Below are positions 22,242 to 33,237 of a DNA stretch of 64,000 bases, one piece after another. Numbering within the stretch: the first letter of the stretch is position 1; every line of letters begins with the position of its first letter. The position numbers and the translations under genes are program-made. A model generated the notes under the pieces. The model ran no database searches, was not told where the DNA came from, and was given only the letters and a program-made list of their open reading frames with translations. The stretch lies in contig CAJNDS010000653.1 of NCBI GenBank assembly GCA_905221605.1, forward strand, positions 1 through 64,000, written 5' to 3'. This DNA is from Symbiodinium natans (taxonomy: Eukaryota; Sar; Dinophyceae; Suessiales; Symbiodiniaceae).

Positions 22242-22347
22242 CTGCAGCTGAACCATTCCGGCGACGGCGGTCCAGCCCCCCGGGTGCTCTGTGATGGCGG
22301 CCTCGATTTTCAGCTTGTCCTCAGTCAGTCTCTTCTTCCCAACAGGC
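22242..22347 (-). CDS. Exon, 106 bp
   Basis: TTGTAG|GCC to CTGCAG|GCTTG (GC donor). Frame KKRLTEDKLKIEAAITEHPG then GWTAVAGMVQLQ. Exits in phase 0, matching the next exon. Unknown helical domain N-terminal to the NACHT. Confidence 0.5.
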
Positions 22348-22602
22348 CTACAAGAGAAATACCTGGCAGTTTGTTTGGGATCCTCATCCTAGAAGAGAGT
22401 TCGCCTCGGCTTCCTGCCGAGAAGCGTTTGGAACAAGCAGACCCTGGAACAAGCAGACCCGGATCCGGTGTCCTTCCCCCTAACCCAACCCTTCCCCCCC
22501 ATGCCAAATTTTGTGCCGCCGTTTTTGGAACCCCCTCCCTCCTCTTTCCGCCGTTCCTGTCCTGGGCCGGCCCGACTGCCGAGGCGGAGCGCGCATGTTT
22601 AC

Positions 22603-22697
22603 AATTAAGCCAAGCTTCCTCCGGCTCGGAGCACTGGGTGTCCTTCAGGTCCAGCTTTTGCAAGATCTTCAGGATCTCATCCATAAGCTTGGAGCTG
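22603..22697 (-). CDS. Helical exon with GTAAAC donor
   Basis: GTGGCAG|CAGC to AATT|GTAAAC. Encodes SSKLMDEILKILQKLDLKDT and an acidic tail. Its exit phase does not match the exon at 22347, so another exon lies between or one boundary is off. Confidence 0.45.
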
Positions 22698-23335
22698 CTG
22701 CCACGGCACAGCTGACCCTCTGAGCTGTACCTCCGAGATAAAGGCAGCCAGAAGCCGGGAGCCCCGCGAGGGATTCGACCGCCGGAGGAGACATTAAACA
22801 AAAAGGATGACAAAGACGTATGGAGGCTAGAACAAGAGAAAAAACTTTAGCAAACGGTATATGGCCAACGAAGTACGTCCAGATGTCTAAGGTACAGCAA
22901 GTGATCTGCCAAAGGGCAGGTCCAGCTTCAGGCCCAGGGCGTGGCAGCGGAAGACCTCGAAGACACACCAGATGCGCCTTTGTTCCCCGACACTCGGAAA
23001 ACGTGAAAGGCAGCAGCCAAAACACACTTGGAAGTCCGGCACGCTCTGGACCCTTCATTCCAAGCACGTGCACAGGAGCGACTCCCCTCCTTCGCTGGCA
23101 ACAGATCAGTGCTCCGCCAAGCCACTTTAGTGGGGTGCACGCTGCATCAATCCTCGGGAATGCCCGCATCTTCGAACACTACATCCTGTGCACCATCTGC
23201 GAAGGAAACGCAACCAAAAACAGCAAGCGCGCGGTACACTGCAATATGGTTCAGTATGAACAATGCAAGAGTTGGAAGTTACAATAGTCTGCTATAGCAT
23301 TTGAAATCTCTCTTCTTGCATCTTGGAGTCTACTG

Positions 23336-23447
23336 CTATATGGGGGTTTACGAAAATAGGGAAACTAACATAAAACCCCAAATAACAGGATTCCCTTATA
23401 ATGAAGTTCCCAAGAAGGTACCCCTGATATCGGAAACCCCCATATAG
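23336..23447. mobile_element. MITE-like element with 14-bp terminal inverted repeats
   Basis: Perfect inverted repeats CTATATGGGGGTTT (23336-23349) and its complement (23434-23447) bound 112 bp of A-rich, non-coding DNA. Size and structure fit a miniature inverted-repeat element. No clear target-site duplication was found. Confidence 0.5.
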
Positions 23448-24479
23448 CCCCCTCTAGTGCCCGCAAGCTGGCAAGCCGAGCCCTGGGCACCATCACAGCC
23501 CCGTAGACCGGCTCTTGGTGGAGACGGTGGCCTCTAGAAGGGTGTCCTACGGGATTTATATTGAGGGTCCCCTTTTTGTCGAAAAACCCCCACCTGCGTT
23601 TGCGTTTCGTGTTAAGTCAGTCATTCAGAGAAGCGCTACCACAAGAGCCGGGATTTGGGTGCTGCAGACAGTGACATCCCAGGGCCGAGGGCTGCGCATG
23701 CAGCCACATACTCCAAAGCAAGGTTGAAGGGCGACTCTCTCCAGTCCGTGCCCAGGTCCTCGGCTCTCCACTTTAAACTCCTACCCTAACTTCGGTAAGT
23801 GGAAGTATTATAAGGGAGCGGCCACGCAGTGCTGATTGTTTGAAAACCTCAGATTTACAGTTTTGCGCAACTTGTCCGAGACTGTCTTGAGTCCATGAAG
23901 GCGGCAGCCAGGCAATCGCAAGGACAATTCAGCATGGGGGCCGGCACTTTGAAAAAAGACAGCAGACGCTTGCCAAGAGACGTGCAGATGTAGTACACAA
24001 CCTTGCCTGTTCACGATGTTTCTGGGTACAGGCTTGCAATAGTGACCCGGTCGAGCATTGCTAGTGAAAGCTACTTGGACCTGCTATGTCGCAGAAGTCA
24101 GTTGTATAGGTCTGACAGCGGTGCGGAACAAGACAACCACTTCGTATGAGGGCGTCACAAAAGTGAAAGATCGCATCAAGCAATGGGATATAGAGACAAG
24201 CACACTCAAAGTTGCTCCGATGACGGAGTACGATGCTCGCAAGGCGAAAACCCGCTCCATGAAGGCTCCCTGACTCACCATATGTTCGGCAGCTAAGATC
24301 ACGCTGCGTCCGGCACTTCACATATCCCGGGGCTGCTTCGAAAACCCCAAGCAAGCGAGAGCTGATGAGCTTGCCCGACCCAAGTGGAGGCCCGACATGT
24401 TGCAAAGGCAGCTATGATGCAGAAGGGAAAGCTCATCTAGGTGAAATCCTCTTGATGTTACTACCCAAGGAGATCGGTC

Positions 24480-24545
24480 CCTTCCGTCCTGGATCTGCGG
24501 GGTAGATCTTGCGGGCGTGCAGCAGCAGCGCCTCCTTGAATTGGA
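24480..24545 (-). CDS. Helical exon
   Basis: After GCACAG|C the frame gives CGFGQETLQFKEALLLHARK. Lies about 150 bp downstream of the SHFWGE exon. No recognised family; boundaries approximate. Confidence 0.38.
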
Positions 24546-24698
24546 GTGTCTCCTGTCCAAAGCCACAGCTGTGCGCAGGGTTCGGATTCCTATACAAAGC
24601 CTTTTTAGTGTCTTGATACGCTGACCATTTCCTGATACAATGTGCTTCCCAGCGCATCCTTATGAAAAGCTGACATTCCGACAGATGGCAGGGGAGGT

Positions 24699-24774
24699 CC
24701 TCGCCCCAAAAATGGGAGACAAAACTCGAGAGGGGACCAAATTCGCCCTGCTCGGTAAGGTCCACGTAGGCGAC
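24699..24774 (-). CDS. Exon with SHFWGE motif
   Basis: Acceptor TTTGAG|GTCGCC. Frame VAYVDLTEQGEFGPLSSF followed by VSHFWGEDL. From memory, an SHxWGE box preceded by a hydrophobic strand recurs in many uncharacterised dinoflagellate proteins; I know of no assigned function. The 3' edge is approximate. Confidence 0.45.
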
Positions 24775-25099
24775 CTCAAAAAAAACAGTCGAGACATGGA
24801 GATATGAATATCTAGAGCTTCGAAGTATAAGTATGAAGCAAACCAATCGTGAGCCCTAGTTCGTCAGGAAGTTAAAAAGCAACCTGAGGTGCTCCAGAAA
24901 GAGTTTCCAGGTTGAGAGATTGAGGGTCAAGGTCAAGGTGGAAAGCTACAATTGAGGATGCCTTCCCCTGCGAGTACACCGCGACTGCCCGGTTTAAGGA
25001 GCACATGGTCTGGTCTAGTACGCAGGAAACGAGGTCCGAGCCCTGGATGTTTGGGTTTGGGGCCTCAGCTGTAGGGTTTCGGTTTCGGTGTCAGCATCC

Positions 25100-25277
25100 A
25101 AGACGCCCCCTTCCGCAGAACGACGGCGGTCCCGGGCTTCTTCAGGAGCTTCTTCTTGCGCCGGGCGGAGGCCTCTCCCAGCTTGCAACCCTTCAGGAAC
25201 TCAGGGATGGCAGCTGCGTCCTGCACTCCGGGAATGTAAAGGCCGCACGACGCCGCGAATCTCTTGTTGCATTCGAT
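25100..25277 (-). CDS. Basic exon
   Basis: Acceptor GCTCAG|ATCG. Frame includes GLYIPGVQDAAAIPEFLKGC and SARRKKKLLKKPGTAVVLRK. The lysine-rich patch could be a nuclear localisation signal. 3' boundary uncertain. Confidence 0.42.
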
Positions 25278-25488
25278 CTGAGCAGAATCCCCGATCCTTA
25301 AAGGCTTAAGGTGACAACAGCGGCTCTGCGCCCCGAGGGCCGAAAACGTTTTGGGTGGTATACAATGCAGAGCAGAACACAATGCAAACGCAGCGTGTAT
25401 ACCCGTATAAACTCTCGGATACGCAGGGCGATAATGCGCACTTCACAATGTAGCGGGTACATATGACCGGAGTCAGAGTTTCGGGGAC

Positions 25489-25544
25489 CTGTCCTTGGTC
25501 TTCCGCCCATGCTTCGCACTCGTCTTCCAGTGCCGCTGCCGGCC
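25489..25544 (-). CDS. Acidic exon
   Basis: GACCCAG|GGCC to GGACAG|GTCCCC. Frame PAAALEDECEAWAEDQGQ. Confidence 0.4.
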
Positions 25545-25674
25545 CTGGGTCGAGCACGCCCAGAATCGGTTGGTAGAGCATACCAGCGTAGTAGGGTGCA
25601 GGACTGTCGAATGGTAATCTTGCATCCAAATCTGTGCAATCTTCCCTGAGGCAGGTACGCTTGCGATACTTTAC

Positions 25675-25742
25675 CTCCATCAATTCCAGCGGAGGCGCCT
25701 CACCCTCGGCCCAATAGTCTTGACGCTGCTCTCCGCCCTCGC
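25675..25742 (-). CDS. Exon with consensus splice sites
   Basis: GGCCCAG|GCGAG to ATGGAG|GTAAAG. Encodes EGGEQRQDYWAEGEAPPLEL plus ME. The donor is close to the eukaryotic consensus. Confidence 0.5.
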
Positions 25743-26939
25743 CTGGGCCAAACCAAAGCCCTCTACCGTAAAGAGGTGAAGCATTGTGTTCGATGCTGTT
25801 CTATATGGCGCCTACTGTATGCCCCCGATGTAGGATACCGTACGTGCTATAGTGTAGACCATATGGTACTGTACTTCCATAGAAGTATCATATAGGGTAT
25901 GCTAAATGCCATCTCATAGATTGGAAAGTATTCCGTGTGCTCCAGGCTCACGGGCCAGAGCAAGCAGCACGCCGAGAGCATGGCACAGGATGCCTTCAAT
26001 TGCGAAGCCAGCCTGAGCTCCAGGATAAAGGAATGTCTGATCGATGATCGGCTGTGCTATTCATCTTTCACTATCTGACAGAGTTCTGGTTCAATGTACT
26101 ATCAGCAACATGTCTAGCGCCATACAACATGTATACTGTACCACTGTTGGTTTGATTCAAGTGATGTTGATCGATGGCCAATGACTAAATGCACAAATTC
26201 GATAACTGCATGATCTTGCGACATAATATATTACATTGCATACCATGGTAGAAACTGTGGATTTCGTCCTAGACGGATCTGCGTAAGCAACGTTCGAGAG
26301 GCAGCAGGGCCCACAGGACTTTGTTTCCTAGTTTCAAGGAGTCGCAGCTGTTTCGAGTCGCTTGGCCGGTACAGTATAGCCTCCGGCTCATGGTACAGCA
26401 TGCCCGCTCGGTTTCACACCGACGACTAACAGTGACAGACCCGCGCTCGGGACTTTTTCGCTCGCAGGGAGGCTCGAGTGTTTGAAAGCCCGCTCCCATG
26501 CGAAACAGGTACCATGTAACTTGCTGCAGCTTACCCGGTCGGAGTTATAGAAGCGATTGGATACAATGCTCTCTAAACAGCTCTGCTTCACACCTCTGTA
26601 TCTTAACAAGCGTACTATAGACGATCAGCACGTTGCCAACAGAATTCGGCATATCACTCTTGCATGAGGCATGAACATGATCTCCCCACAACGGCCGCCA
26701 GTGATTGCACCCGAATTGAGACTGACAGGTAATGCACAAGTCGTCGCAATCCAAACCAGCCAGAAGTAATGGCGGAATGCTGGTAGCGCCCCGTCTGCAA
26801 GGAAGACTTGTATTCCATACCACACCGTACTATTCCAAACCACTCGAACAGACTATGCTCTAGCAAAGTCGCTTACAAATGAGTCTACTCTGATGCGCTA
26901 GACTTTACAATGCTATTGCGCAGTAGTGGTTGTGCAAAG

Positions 26940-27040
26940 CTGCAACATCGATGTTTGCCAGTCGAACGCCCGGCCGGAACTGCAGAGTGCCGTCCTCGAA
27001 AAGCGGCCCGCCAGGCTCGTCCTTCTTGCCCGTGAGAGGA
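26940..27040 (-). CDS. Exon joining in phase to 27140-27213
   Basis: Acceptor TACAAAG|T. Its first base completes the codon left by the upstream exon, then PLTGKKDEPGGPLFEDGTLQ and FRPGVRLANIDV. The frame continues to a stop at about 26905, so this may be a terminal exon of an upstream gene. Confidence 0.48.
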
Positions 27041-27139
27041 CTTTGTACAGCATAATGCAGGTTAGGGAAGCTAATGCTGCATATCACAAGCACAGCATAT
27101 TGTACTGAACATTGGTGCGATGTAATACACCAAGCACAC

Positions 27140-27213
27140 CACAGAGGTTTGTCCTTCTCGCTGAGGGACATGGCAATCTTGGCCGCGTCCTCCTCGGAGA
27201 GCACCAGAATCTC
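27140..27213 (-). CDS. Exon, 74 bp
   Basis: AAGAG|GAGATT to TCTGTG|GTGTGC. Encodes EILVLSEEDAAKIAMSLSEK and DKPL, exiting in phase 2 and matching the exon at 27040. Confidence 0.5.
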
Positions 27214-27409
27214 CTCTTGGCCTCAAGTTCTCAGGGTTATTGGGGTTCAGGGTTTAGGGCTACTCAGCACAGCACAATTTGTAACCTCCCAGCACCTGCC
27301 ACCCAACCCAACCTTCAGCCAAGGAGCAAGTGGTCCACGCCTGGCGGCCACTTGCAGGACACTTCCAAAGAGGAGTCATGTGCTTCACAATCCATCCTCA
27401 AGCTGGGGC

Positions 27410-27488
27410 CCGGGCAATGATGCGCTGACATAAGTCATACATGTTGCGCCGGCCGCTGCCTCGGCAAGTATCCTCCTCCAGCCACTCC
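27410..27488 (-). CDS. Exon, 79 bp
   Basis: ACAACAG|GGAG to GCCCGG|GCCCC (GC donor). Frame EWLEEDTCRGSGRRNMYDLC then QRIIAR. Confidence 0.45.
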
Positions 27489-27514
27489 CTGTTGTCCTGT
27501 GTGGCTACATACGC

Positions 27515-27580
27515 CCTAAACCCTAAAAGCCGAAACCCGAAACCCTACACCCTAAACCCTCAACCCTAAACCCTAAACCG
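27515..27580. repeat. Degenerate CCCTAAA tract
   Basis: Eight to nine imperfect CCCTAAA units, the opposite orientation to most other telomere-type arrays in the window. Lies in the intron between two exons. Confidence 0.85.
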
Positions 27581-27599
27581 TGGAACTGGGATCAACCAC

Positions 27600-27680
27600 G
27601 GAACTGCAAGGCTCCTCAACGAGGTCGTCGACGTCTTGCATACGAATGCCCTTGGGGGCCTCCATGCCGGTCAAATGCTT
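27600..27680 (-). CDS. Exon, 81 bp
   Basis: GCTCAG|AAG to TTCC|GTGGTT, phase 0. Encodes KHLTGMEAPKGIRMQDVDDL and VEEPCSS. Confidence 0.45.
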
Positions 27681-28601
27681 CTGAGCTGCAACAGAGCACA
27701 CTTCTCCCAGTTGGGATGTAGGAAGAACACACACGCGGCCCCAAACTTACACGGGAAAAGTCCCCCTTCTCACTTGAAACCTCCACAACAATCTGCACAG
27801 AATGTCAATGAATACACGTCAGTACAATTACGGCAGGTACTGCAGAATACCTCCAAGTAAGCGTTTACAGTACAAGTACAGCGTAGGATTTTGCGAGACA
27901 CCGACATTTGTTCAAGCGCCTTCGCCCGTGCCGCTTGCACCTGGTGCAGCAGAGCGGATCTTCCAGGGCGCTCCAAAAGGCGAAGCCCTAAGCCCTATAG
28001 AACCTGACGCCCTGAAAACTCTAATCTTCAGAGTGCCCTCACCCTTACAACCGAAGACAGTGAGTAGAGTTTTTGTTTTGAACATGGCTCTTCGGGGTTG
28101 TATTTGTATTTGTGTATGCCTGGGCCGACATGGCAGATGCCTTGCAGAAGCTGAGCGCCGGCCAAAAGTGCAAAGTATGATAGATGACATACCAGAGGAA
28201 AAAATACGGACAATCCAAACACTAGAGGAAACCGTGAAATATGGCGTCTGCTGCTTTAAATGGGACGATCAACGCACGATGCCAAACGGTACAGTGCCAA
28301 ACGGTACAGCTGTCCTTGACGATACCCTACCCTCTCTGAGCCCTAAGCCCTGGCAAATCTTAGAGTTAAGGATGTACGGGTGATTACAAAGCTATGCTCC
28401 CTAGCCTCGGAAACACGTGGCCTGCAGCCGTCTGAGCTAGACCATGTACCCTTTGCTCAGCAGCATCTGGAAATCAGCACGCACTTAGTATACTGGAAAA
28501 TACTATGCCATCTTGTGTCTACTCCACGGTAAGGCCTGTACGCTACAATTTCTGCGTACATGAAATGTAGAAGAATCTGGCATCCGGCATACCATCTACA
28601 C

Positions 28602-28685
28602 CAAAGCTCCTTCGATACTGTTCTGCTGATGCTCCGCCTCGAGCATGGCGCGGTTTTCTTTGAGGCTGCACAGGCGCTCCTCTGC
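28602..28685 (-). CDS. Coiled-coil exon
   Basis: CTTCAG|GCAGAG to GCTTTG|GTGTAG, 28 codons: AEERLCSLKENRAMLEAEHQ and on. Leucines at heptad spacing. With helical segments at 29.25-30.06 kb it suggests a coiled-coil N-terminal part, of the NLR-like gene or of a separate upstream gene. Confidence 0.48.
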
Positions 28686-28983
28686 CTGAAGCATGCTCTT
28701 AGAACTAGGGATTCGCGCTTAGGCTATCGACTATTTTGGGTTAGGTTCTTGGGGGTTTAGGATGAAGAGGCAACATGTTTCTTCATGACATTGCCTGACA
28801 AACTCCCCGGGCCATTGCATGCGCCTGGCGAAGCACGTGGATCCGCCCAGTTTGGTCGGCACTGCCAGCCTGCAGCACTTGTAAATCCTATAAACTCCCA
28901 ACCACTACACCCTGGACCAGACTGAGACCGGGTTGAGCGCGATTCCAAGCACAGAAATTCCTGCCCTGGGTCAATACAAATAA

Positions 28984-28996
28984 CTATATATATATA

Positions 28997-29062
<66 letters not shown>
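28984..29062. repeat. (TATC)n microsatellite
   Basis: About 19 tetranucleotide units, preceded by (TA)n and followed by (TG)n. Confidence 0.97.
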
Positions 29063-29063
<1 letters not shown>

Positions 29064-29243
29064 GTGTGTGTGTGTGCGATGTGCCAGGGTCTCTGGTGAG
29101 CTTTGTTCAGGCCTATCTGAGTACTATATACACCACTATCACAGCTGCACCAGAAAAATGGCTACTACTGACTACTGCTATCGCTTACTGGTGTGTTGCT
29201 GTTGCCATTATTCATGGTTGCACCGTTACACTATTACACCCAC

Positions 29244-29318
29244 TTCCCCCGCCTTCGATGACTCCGTGAGCTCTTGGAGCTCACGGGAGCAGACCGCAGA
29301 GAGGACATCAATGGCACC
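29244..29318 (-). CDS. Helical exon, 75 bp
   Basis: CCTGCAG|GGT to GGGGAA|GTGGGT, phase 0. Encodes GAIDVLSAVCSRELQELTES and SKAGE. Confidence 0.42.
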
Positions 29319-29985
29319 CTGCAGGCTGAAACATGCAGGGTTTTGGGTTCAGGTCTTGGGCTTTGGGGTTTGGAGTTTGGGTTTATGGTAATGTCGCAGT
29401 GATGATACGGAGCAAGGGTGATGGCTGAGGCCCTGCCTGCATCTTCATATCAAGCTGCTGAACCTGCCCAACAAGCCGTCTTGTGGTGAGCCCAGTGGCT
29501 CTTGCACGTCACCATAGCTTATAAAGTGCTTTCCCCTGAGTACGGCACTGTCTCAATCTTAGGCCACACTGCAAAAGAGGAGAACACAAGTAAGCGCCCA
29601 TAACTCGGACTTGCATCTCGCAGCACGACTCTCCCAGCAACCTCGAACCAACAAGCAGCCATGGCCCGACTGAATGATAACCTGTACATCTAAACCAGCA
29701 AGACTAGCATAGAACAAACATAAGGCAAGACAAGGCGGGGCCTCTTCCGTTCCTAATCATAGAGTCCCGTCTAAACATAAATTGCCTAGTGCTCGATCTA
29801 TCCACTGTTGACAGTATGTACTCAGTACACTACAGTATGCATGGATGGCCTCTGTCGCAGCATCAGCAAGAACTCAGCGGGATCGTGTCTGCTGTAAGCT
29901 TCGGAAATCTTCAGAACTTAAAACCTCTAGGCTCTGCACATCCTTCTCCATGCCAACCCTTCAGCCCCAAAACCGAAAGCCTAAC

Positions 29986-30066
29986 CACTCTGGTCCTGTG
30001 GGCCTCCGTACGCTGATGGAAAGCCTCTCGAACCATCTGGGCCATTCGGCCTAAAGCAGCTCGGGG
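29986..30066 (-). CDS. Helical exon
   Basis: Frame LGRMAQMVREAFHQRTEAHR followed by a GTTAGG donor. The acceptor is not fixed. Confidence 0.38.
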
Positions 30067-30714
30067 CCATGCTACTACAAGTAATTGCCATGACTGACTA
30101 CTATGAAGCATACTTCATAGCTTGCTACATTACCGTACTGTTCTTGCAGCTGTTGCTCTATTATGCTCTGTTGATTCATACTCCCTCACCTCGTCCCCTC
30201 GTCCCCCTTGAAGATTCATGGGAAGTTGGCCTGTGCTGCAGCCGAGGGTGTTCGCAACCCCTCGAAGTAGCCATACGTACCCTTCCCAAATTCCTCCCTT
30301 AGTTTCAGAAGCCTTGGGGTCTGTGCGTGCTTGGGTTTAGGATTCCGGTTTTGGGGCTTGGGGGTTTTGGGAGATTAGGGTTCGGATAAGTTTGGAAGTC
30401 CTCCTCCTTAGGAGTCCTCCACCACAGAACGCCCATTTAGAGTTCAGGGGTTTATGAGGTCATCTACATCCCACACCGCGGCCGAACCGGACGCTGCAAG
30501 GGCGCATGGTTTACATCAAGAGGCGTATAAAGAATTTAGAGGCATTGGAAGGCCTGCGCTGCGCTTGAAGGCTTAGAGCTGCTAGGGTTGAGAATTTAGG
30601 GAAGGGGAGGCTTTAGGATGGCAAATAGGTCTGCTTGAAGGTCGATGGAAAGTTGCAAGTAAGTGGGCTCTGAAATCCCTCAAAAGGATGATGCACAGCT
30701 CCCATAATACTTAC

Positions 30715-30760
30715 GTGTACCGACATCCTCAAGAACTTCCCAGTGAGCGCCTAGAAGGCT
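30715..30760 (-). CDS. Short exon with GTAAGT donor
   Basis: GCCGGCAG|AGCC to ACAC|GTAAGT. Encodes SLLGAHWEVLEDVGT. The donor is an exact GTAAGT. Confidence 0.38.
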
Positions 30761-30999
30761 CTGCCGGCGTGTGCCCGCTGTGGTCTGGTTTTGCGGCTCA
30801 TCATTGGACCTGACCATCAAGACTGTGGGTTTGCAAGTTCTCTATATCCTCTACTACACGACGCTCCAAGAAGAGTATACAATTATATGCGCACATGCCA
30901 CAGATCACAAGTGCGTGCTTGCACGCGTGCGTGATCAAGCCCAAAAAATAGCCCTGAGCATCAAGCCTCAAAGCCCAAAGCCCAAAGCTCCTGCATACA

Positions 31000-32700
31000 A
31001 CATGAAATTAGCTGAGGCTTCAACGGAAAGCTCTGCAATCCAGCTTCGGGATGGCATGGGCTCACCTCCATGCAACGCTCAACCAAAAACGGCGCCGACA
31101 TGATAGTGTATTTCGACATAAGGAAACACTTCGTGAGCGCAATATATAGACAGGATACAAGAAAACATGGCAGAACTTACACCACTCACTCCCCCTGCCG
31201 CCTCCACATCAGCGTCATTGGGAACTCCAGGCAGGCTGACCTCTCAGAGTTTAGGGCTTGTGGGCTTAGGGAACTACACGGAAGACCTGGCCAAACCTTG
31301 ACGCAAACTATGGACCTTTCACCACAAGAGCCCTGGCAGCATAGCACCTGCAAACAAGCAGGCTCCATCGCTGCCTGAAGACCTCGGGTCGAGATGCGGC
31401 TGAATAGTGGCAGGTCTTTTGCCCAGGTAAACACTGAAGCCTGCACCCTGAACCCTCAACCTTTCATCCTACGCCCACGGACAGGCTAGTCAAAACCCAA
31501 GCAGAAGATGCGCTTCACAACGATAAGACTACGAGTTTGTCACCCCATTCGTCCCGGGTTGTTGCTTGATGTGTTCGATACTGCAATGTATATCGTGTCC
31601 AGCCTGTGGGGCCTCGGCTAGTGCGGTGCTCCTTCTGTTTGCTCGTGGTGTGTGGGCGTGTGCGTGCGGGACGACCCTGCAATTTTGGGCCACTGATTCA
31701 TAAGCTACTCTATCTACGCCTATTCTCCGTCGGCTTGATTCCCCTGCTTAGTACCCTGCATGCGGGATGAACTGGGGAAGAGCTGTGGATCTGAGAAGTT
31801 GGCTATCTTGCGCAGTGTTCAACCTCACTCAACCAGGTTGTAGCTTGCTTCAAGGCTGTTCTTGCTCTCTGGCCAAACAAGTAAGGGGGTAACGCAATTC
31901 ACGACACTATAGCTTTCTACGATGCCTCCAGAACCTCTCCCCCAAATTCCCACAGCTGACCTTATGGAGGGGCCGGGAATCAAGCACCGAGCTGAAGCAC
32001 GCTATCTCTATAGAGTACTTGGCCCGCCCCCACACCCCATGCCCCACAGCCATGAACCCAAAACCCTCAATCCACTACACTCCTCGTGCAGTCCATGCCA
32101 CCGGGCCGCTGGCGCTCCAGCCGATGGGGACAGACAAGGTAAAGCCAAAATGGCTGCCAGCGGAAGGGCTCAAGGGACCAGACTTGGAACTGGCTGGTCC
32201 TGTGTACGGCGCTTGGATGACTATGGTAGAGTGTTTATGGTTCAGGTGGTTAAACGGCTTTGAAGGTTTAGTGCGTGCTCGTGACCAAGCTGCTTGGAGA
32301 CAAACTGGAAAGGGCCGACACCAACAAACCGAAGGTCACCTGATGTGCGCACTTGCGCAGTCAAGGTCTTACACCGAACAGGAGGAACAGGAACCCGAGA
32401 GACCTCATAGACGAAGCCTAGGCAAACAGGAGCCGTTTCTGCTATGGGACTCATTGCTATTCTGAAGAAAACATGCGAGAGACTTCTATTCAAATATCAA
32501 ATCATCTTTGAGCAGAAGCAACCATCCACAACAAGTGACTATGAATCCGAGATCGGCAGGCATGCCATCAAAAAGGGTTGCCAACAAAACAGTGGACCTA
32601 TTTTGGGGTTTCTACAAAACGGACTCTTCGACATGCACCATCCCGGTGAGGGGTGCCTTCCGCTAACCGCCCCAGCCTAGGATAGAATTTAACAGACAGT
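31000..32700. other. Sparse region, no firm gene
   Basis: One weak helical minus-strand frame near 31348-31425 (FSRISTRGLQAAMEPACLQ before GTGCTATG). The open frames at 31.9-32.5 kb on both strands lack recognisable residue patterns or consistent splice sites. Confidence 0.5.
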
Positions 32701-32728
32701 GTATATAAAGCCGTGTAGGCGAAGTGGA

Positions 32729-32828
32729 AGTGGTGGTGGTGGTGGTGGTGGTGGTGGTGGTGGTGGTGGTGGTGGTGGTGGTGGTGGTGGTGGTGGTGGT
32801 GGTGGTGGTGGTGGTGGTGGTGGTGGTG
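32729..32828. repeat. (GGT)n trinucleotide array
   Basis: About 33 uninterrupted GGT units. Frames through it read as poly-Gly, or poly-His/Pro on the other strand, and are not genes. Confidence 0.98.
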
Positions 32829-33049
32829 TAGTCGGGCGAGCGTTTCTTTCCGAAGAACCCTTCGCTGAAGCTTTAAAGAAAATACTGACATACAGCATAT
32901 ATACATATAATGCGCATTTCCAACCTGGCCTTGAACCCTCTGCGGGGATGGTCCGTGTCGAAGCGCTCTCGCTGTGCGCTGTTGCGCATTCTCAACCTGG
33001 CCACCGGGATCGCGTGTCGAAGCACTCCCGCTGTGCGTTTTCGCGCAAC

Positions 33050-33237
33050 CTCTCTTCTTCCTCTCCCGCTTCTCTTCCTCTCCCCTTCTCTTCCTCTCCT
33101 CTTCTCTTCCTCTCCTCTGCCTCTCCTCTTCCTCTCCTCTCCCTCTCCTCTTCCTCTCCTCTTCCTCTCCTTTGTCTCTTCCTCTCCTGTTCTTCTCCTC
33201 TTCCTCTCCTCTTCTTCTCCTCTTCCTCTCCTCTCCT
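33050..33237. repeat. (CCTCTT)n polypyrimidine tract
   Basis: About 190 bp of CTCTTC/CTCCTC units following a short G-rich unique segment. Source of the Arg/Glu-rich frames on the minus strand. Confidence 0.95.

Larger units (their letters stand above)
442..22697 (-). other. Predicted large multi-exon NACHT-LRR (NLR-like) gene
   Basis: Envelope for a series of minus-strand exons that read, 5' to 3', helical N-terminal segments (22.7-21.9 kb), a NACHT ATPase (21.6-19.9 kb), linkers (19.2-14.7 kb) and at least 17 single-repeat LRR exons (13.7-0.44 kb). Seen: Walker A and Walker B motifs in separate exons, mostly matching intron phases, and LRR exons with the same strand, length and splice edges. 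Known: STAND proteins with NACHT plus C-terminal LRRs act as ATP-dependent oligomerising sensors. Inferred: that all these exons belong to one transcript; two or more adjacent genes, or partly decayed copies, are possible. The gene may continue upstream to about 31 kb. No start or stop codon is assigned: dinoflagellate transcripts are trans-spliced and internal exons dominate here. Confidence 0.5.
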
